Shown piece after piece: positions 62,555-64,000 of a stretch of 64,000 nt of DNA. A program made the position numbers and the translations under genes. Under the pieces are notes generated by a model. The model was not told the DNA's origin and made no database searches. It was given only the letters and a program-made list of their open reading frames with translations. The DNA is from Paracoccaceae bacterium (GTDB taxonomy: Bacteria > Pseudomonadota > Alphaproteobacteria > Rhodobacterales > Rhodobacteraceae): positions 66,530-130,529 of the forward strand of contig JANREX010000102.1 in the NCBI GenBank assembly GCA_030758115.1, given 5' to 3'. How positions within the stretch are numbered: the first letter of the stretch is position 1; each line of letters begins with the position of its first letter.

Positions 62555-64000
62555 ACCTTGCCCACCTGTTCGGCGCCACGCTCGGCCAGCCGCATCGCCT
62601 GATCCCGCCCCGCGAGGTAGGGCAGCGGCCAGATGGTCTGACGGTCGCCCAGCGCAACCCCGGCATGCAGCGTCCAGTAGGGATCGGCCAGATGCGGCCG
62701 CGCCAGGCACACCAGGTCGGCCCGCCCCGCCATCAGGATCGAATTCACGTGATCGGGCTCGTAGATATTGCCCACCGCCATCGTCGCCAGACCGGCCTCG
62801 TTGCGGATGCGATCGCTGAAGGGGGTCTGGAACATGCGCCCGTAGACGGGCCGCGCGTCCGTCGATGTCTGGCCCGCGGACACGTCGATGATATCCGCCC
62901 CCGCCGCATGGAACATCCGCGCGATCTCGACCGCTTCGGCCGGGGTGACACCATCGTCACCGGCCCAGTCATTGGCCGAGATGCGAACCGACATCGGCTT
63001 GGCCGCAGGCCATGCCTGCCGCATCGCCGCGAAGACCTCTAGCGGCCAGCGCATCCGGTTTTCCAGACTGCCGCCGTATTCATCCTTCCGCACATTCGAC
63101 AAGGGCGAGATGAAGGACGACACCAGATAACCATGCGCCGCATGCAGTTCGATCATGTCGAACCCGGCCCGCGCCGCCATGCCCACAGCCGCCACGAATT
63201 CCGCCGTCACCCTGTCCATATCGGCGCGCGTCATCTCACGTGGCACAGCGTTGTCTTTGGACCATGGGATCGCCGAGGCTGACATGACCTCCCAATTCCC
63301 CGCATCCAAAGGCGCATCCATCTTTTCCCAGCCCAGCTGCGTCGATCCCTTGCGCCCCGCATGCCCGATCTGGCAGCAGATCTTCGCCTCAGTCTCGGCA
63401 TGGGTGAAATCCACCAGCCGCCGCCATGCCGCCTCATGCTCGGGCGCGTATAGCCCCGGACACCCCGGCGTGATGCGGCCATCAGCCGAGACGCAGGTCA
63501 TTTCCGTATAGACCAGCCCCGCGCCGCCCTTGGCGCGTTCGGCATAATGCACGAAATGCCAGTCGGTCGGGCAGCCCTCCACGGCCTTGTATTGCGCCAT
63601 TGGTGACACCACGATCCGGTTGACCAACGCCATGTCCCGCAGCCGGAACGGCGCGAACATCGGCGCGCGCAGCGGCGCATCGGCTGGCACCCCTGCCTGC
63701 GTCTGGAACCACCGCTCGGCCGAGGCCAGCCATTCCGGGTCCCGCAGGCGCAGGTTCTCGTGGCTGATCCGCTGGCTGCGCGTCAGCAGCGAATAGTTGA
63801 ACTGCACCGGATCAAGGTCCAGGTAGCGCTCCACCTCCTCGAACCATTCCAGCGAGTTGCGCGCCGCCGATTGCAGGCGCAGCACGTCCAGACGCCGCTC
63901 TTCCTGATATTTCACGAAGGCCTGTTCCAGCGTGGGTTCGGTATCAAGATAGGTCGCCAGCGCGATCGCGCTGTCCAGCGCCAGACGCGAGCCCGAACCG
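62551..64000 (-). CDS. 2-aminobenzoyl-CoA monooxygenase/reductase (or salicylyl-CoA hydroxylase type), C-terminal part
   Basis: About 483 residues are inside the window; the N-terminal flavin monooxygenase lies beyond the right edge. The edge shows the end of a class A monooxygenase ([20 protein letters not shown]). From about 62570 to 63600 is an old-yellow-enzyme barrel ([43 protein letters not shown]). This two-domain fusion is found in 2-aminobenzoyl-CoA monooxygenase/reductase and salicylyl-CoA 5-hydroxylase. The neighbours (ligase, beta-oxidation enzymes, RidA) favour 2-aminobenzoate. Confidence 0.85.
   Translation of the reverse strand, partial: GSGSRLALDSAIALATYLDTEPTLEQAFVKYQEERRLDVLRLQSAARNSLEWFEEVERYLDLDPVQFNYSLLTRSQRISHENLRLRDPEWLASAERWFQTQAGVPADAPLRAPMFAPFRLRDMALVNRIVVSPMAQYKAVEGCPTDWHFVHYAERAKGGAGLVYTEMTCVSADGRITPGCPGLYAPEHEAAWRRLVDFTHAETEAKICCQIGHAGRKGSTQLGWEKMDAPLDAGNWEVMSASAIPWSKDNAVPREMTRADMDRVTAEFVAAVGMAARAGFDMIELHAAHGYLVSSFISPLSNVRKDEYGGSLENRMRWPLEVFAAMRQAWPAAKPMSVRISANDWAGDDGVTPAEAVEIARMFHAAGADIIDVSAGQTSTDARPVYGRMFQTPFSDRIRNEAGLATMAVGNIYEPDHVNSILMAGRADLVCLARPHLADPYWTLHAGVALGDRQTIWPLPYLAGRDQAMRLAERGAEQVGKV

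Overview
The window is GC-rich, densely packed alphaproteobacterial chromosome, most like a member of the Rhodobacteraceae (Roseobacter/Rhodobacter group). Signs of this are GatC/GatA, YebC, a type A RNase P RNA, a PraR-like XRE regulator, an FnrL-type box, a GlpR-like DeoR protein and aerobic CoA-dependent aromatic catabolism. The genus cannot be settled from sequence alone. No tRNA, rRNA, prophage, insertion sequence, CRISPR array or replication origin was seen.

Layout. 1-1.8 kb: the end of a TRAP carboxylate transporter locus (dctQ and the start of dctM) with a divergent LysR regulator. 1.9-5.6 kb: minus-strand housekeeping genes (mgtE, 5-formyl-THF cyclo-ligase, ymdB, yebC). 5.8-12.5 kb: purine salvage/catabolism (guanine deaminase, probable 8-oxoguanine deaminase), a CAP-domain protein, hisN, an XRE regulator, a quinone oxidoreductase and a LysR regulator. 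12.6-22.7 kb: a possibly broken DUF1127 gene, BI-1 protein, VIT-type transporter, rpmG, a TerB-like protein, rnpB, amidase, lipoprotein, gatCA, an UPF0173 hydrolase, a DsrE-like protein, tadA and an RluB-type pseudouridine synthase. 22.8-29.1 kb: a tightly coupled envelope-stress-like locus (27-aa membrane peptide, XpaC, TelA, DUF2927 lipoprotein, SPFH+GYF_2 protein, zinc-ribbon membrane protein, nitroreductase). 29.2-30.2 kb: hsp20 and dtd, divergent, flanking an FnrL-type box.

30.2-38.3 kb: a compact BapA-like Ig-repeat adhesin followed by its own TolC/ABC/HlyD type I secretion system. 38.5-47.8 kb: a peptide-type ABC importer with a phosphatase-superfamily enzyme, a CocE/NonD hydrolase and a GlpR-like regulator. 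47.9-51.9 kb: the four-gene Anbu (ancestral proteasome-like) operon. 52.0-64.0 kb: a 14-gene minus-strand operon that reads as uptake and CoA-dependent aerobic breakdown of 2-aminobenzoate (anthranilate), still open at the right edge.

Not accounted for by genes is a family of nine copies of a 22-bp intergenic motif, TTTC[AT]TC[GT]T[GT]C, three variable bases, AAATA[CT][TC]C. One copy abuts the 3' end of rnpB and two form a large inverted repeat. There are also two stable hairpins directly after highly expressed export/import cargo genes (adhesin and LivK), a perfect operator-like palindrome before the peptide importer, and a near-symmetric TCGAAC repeat cluster downstream of the nitroreductase.
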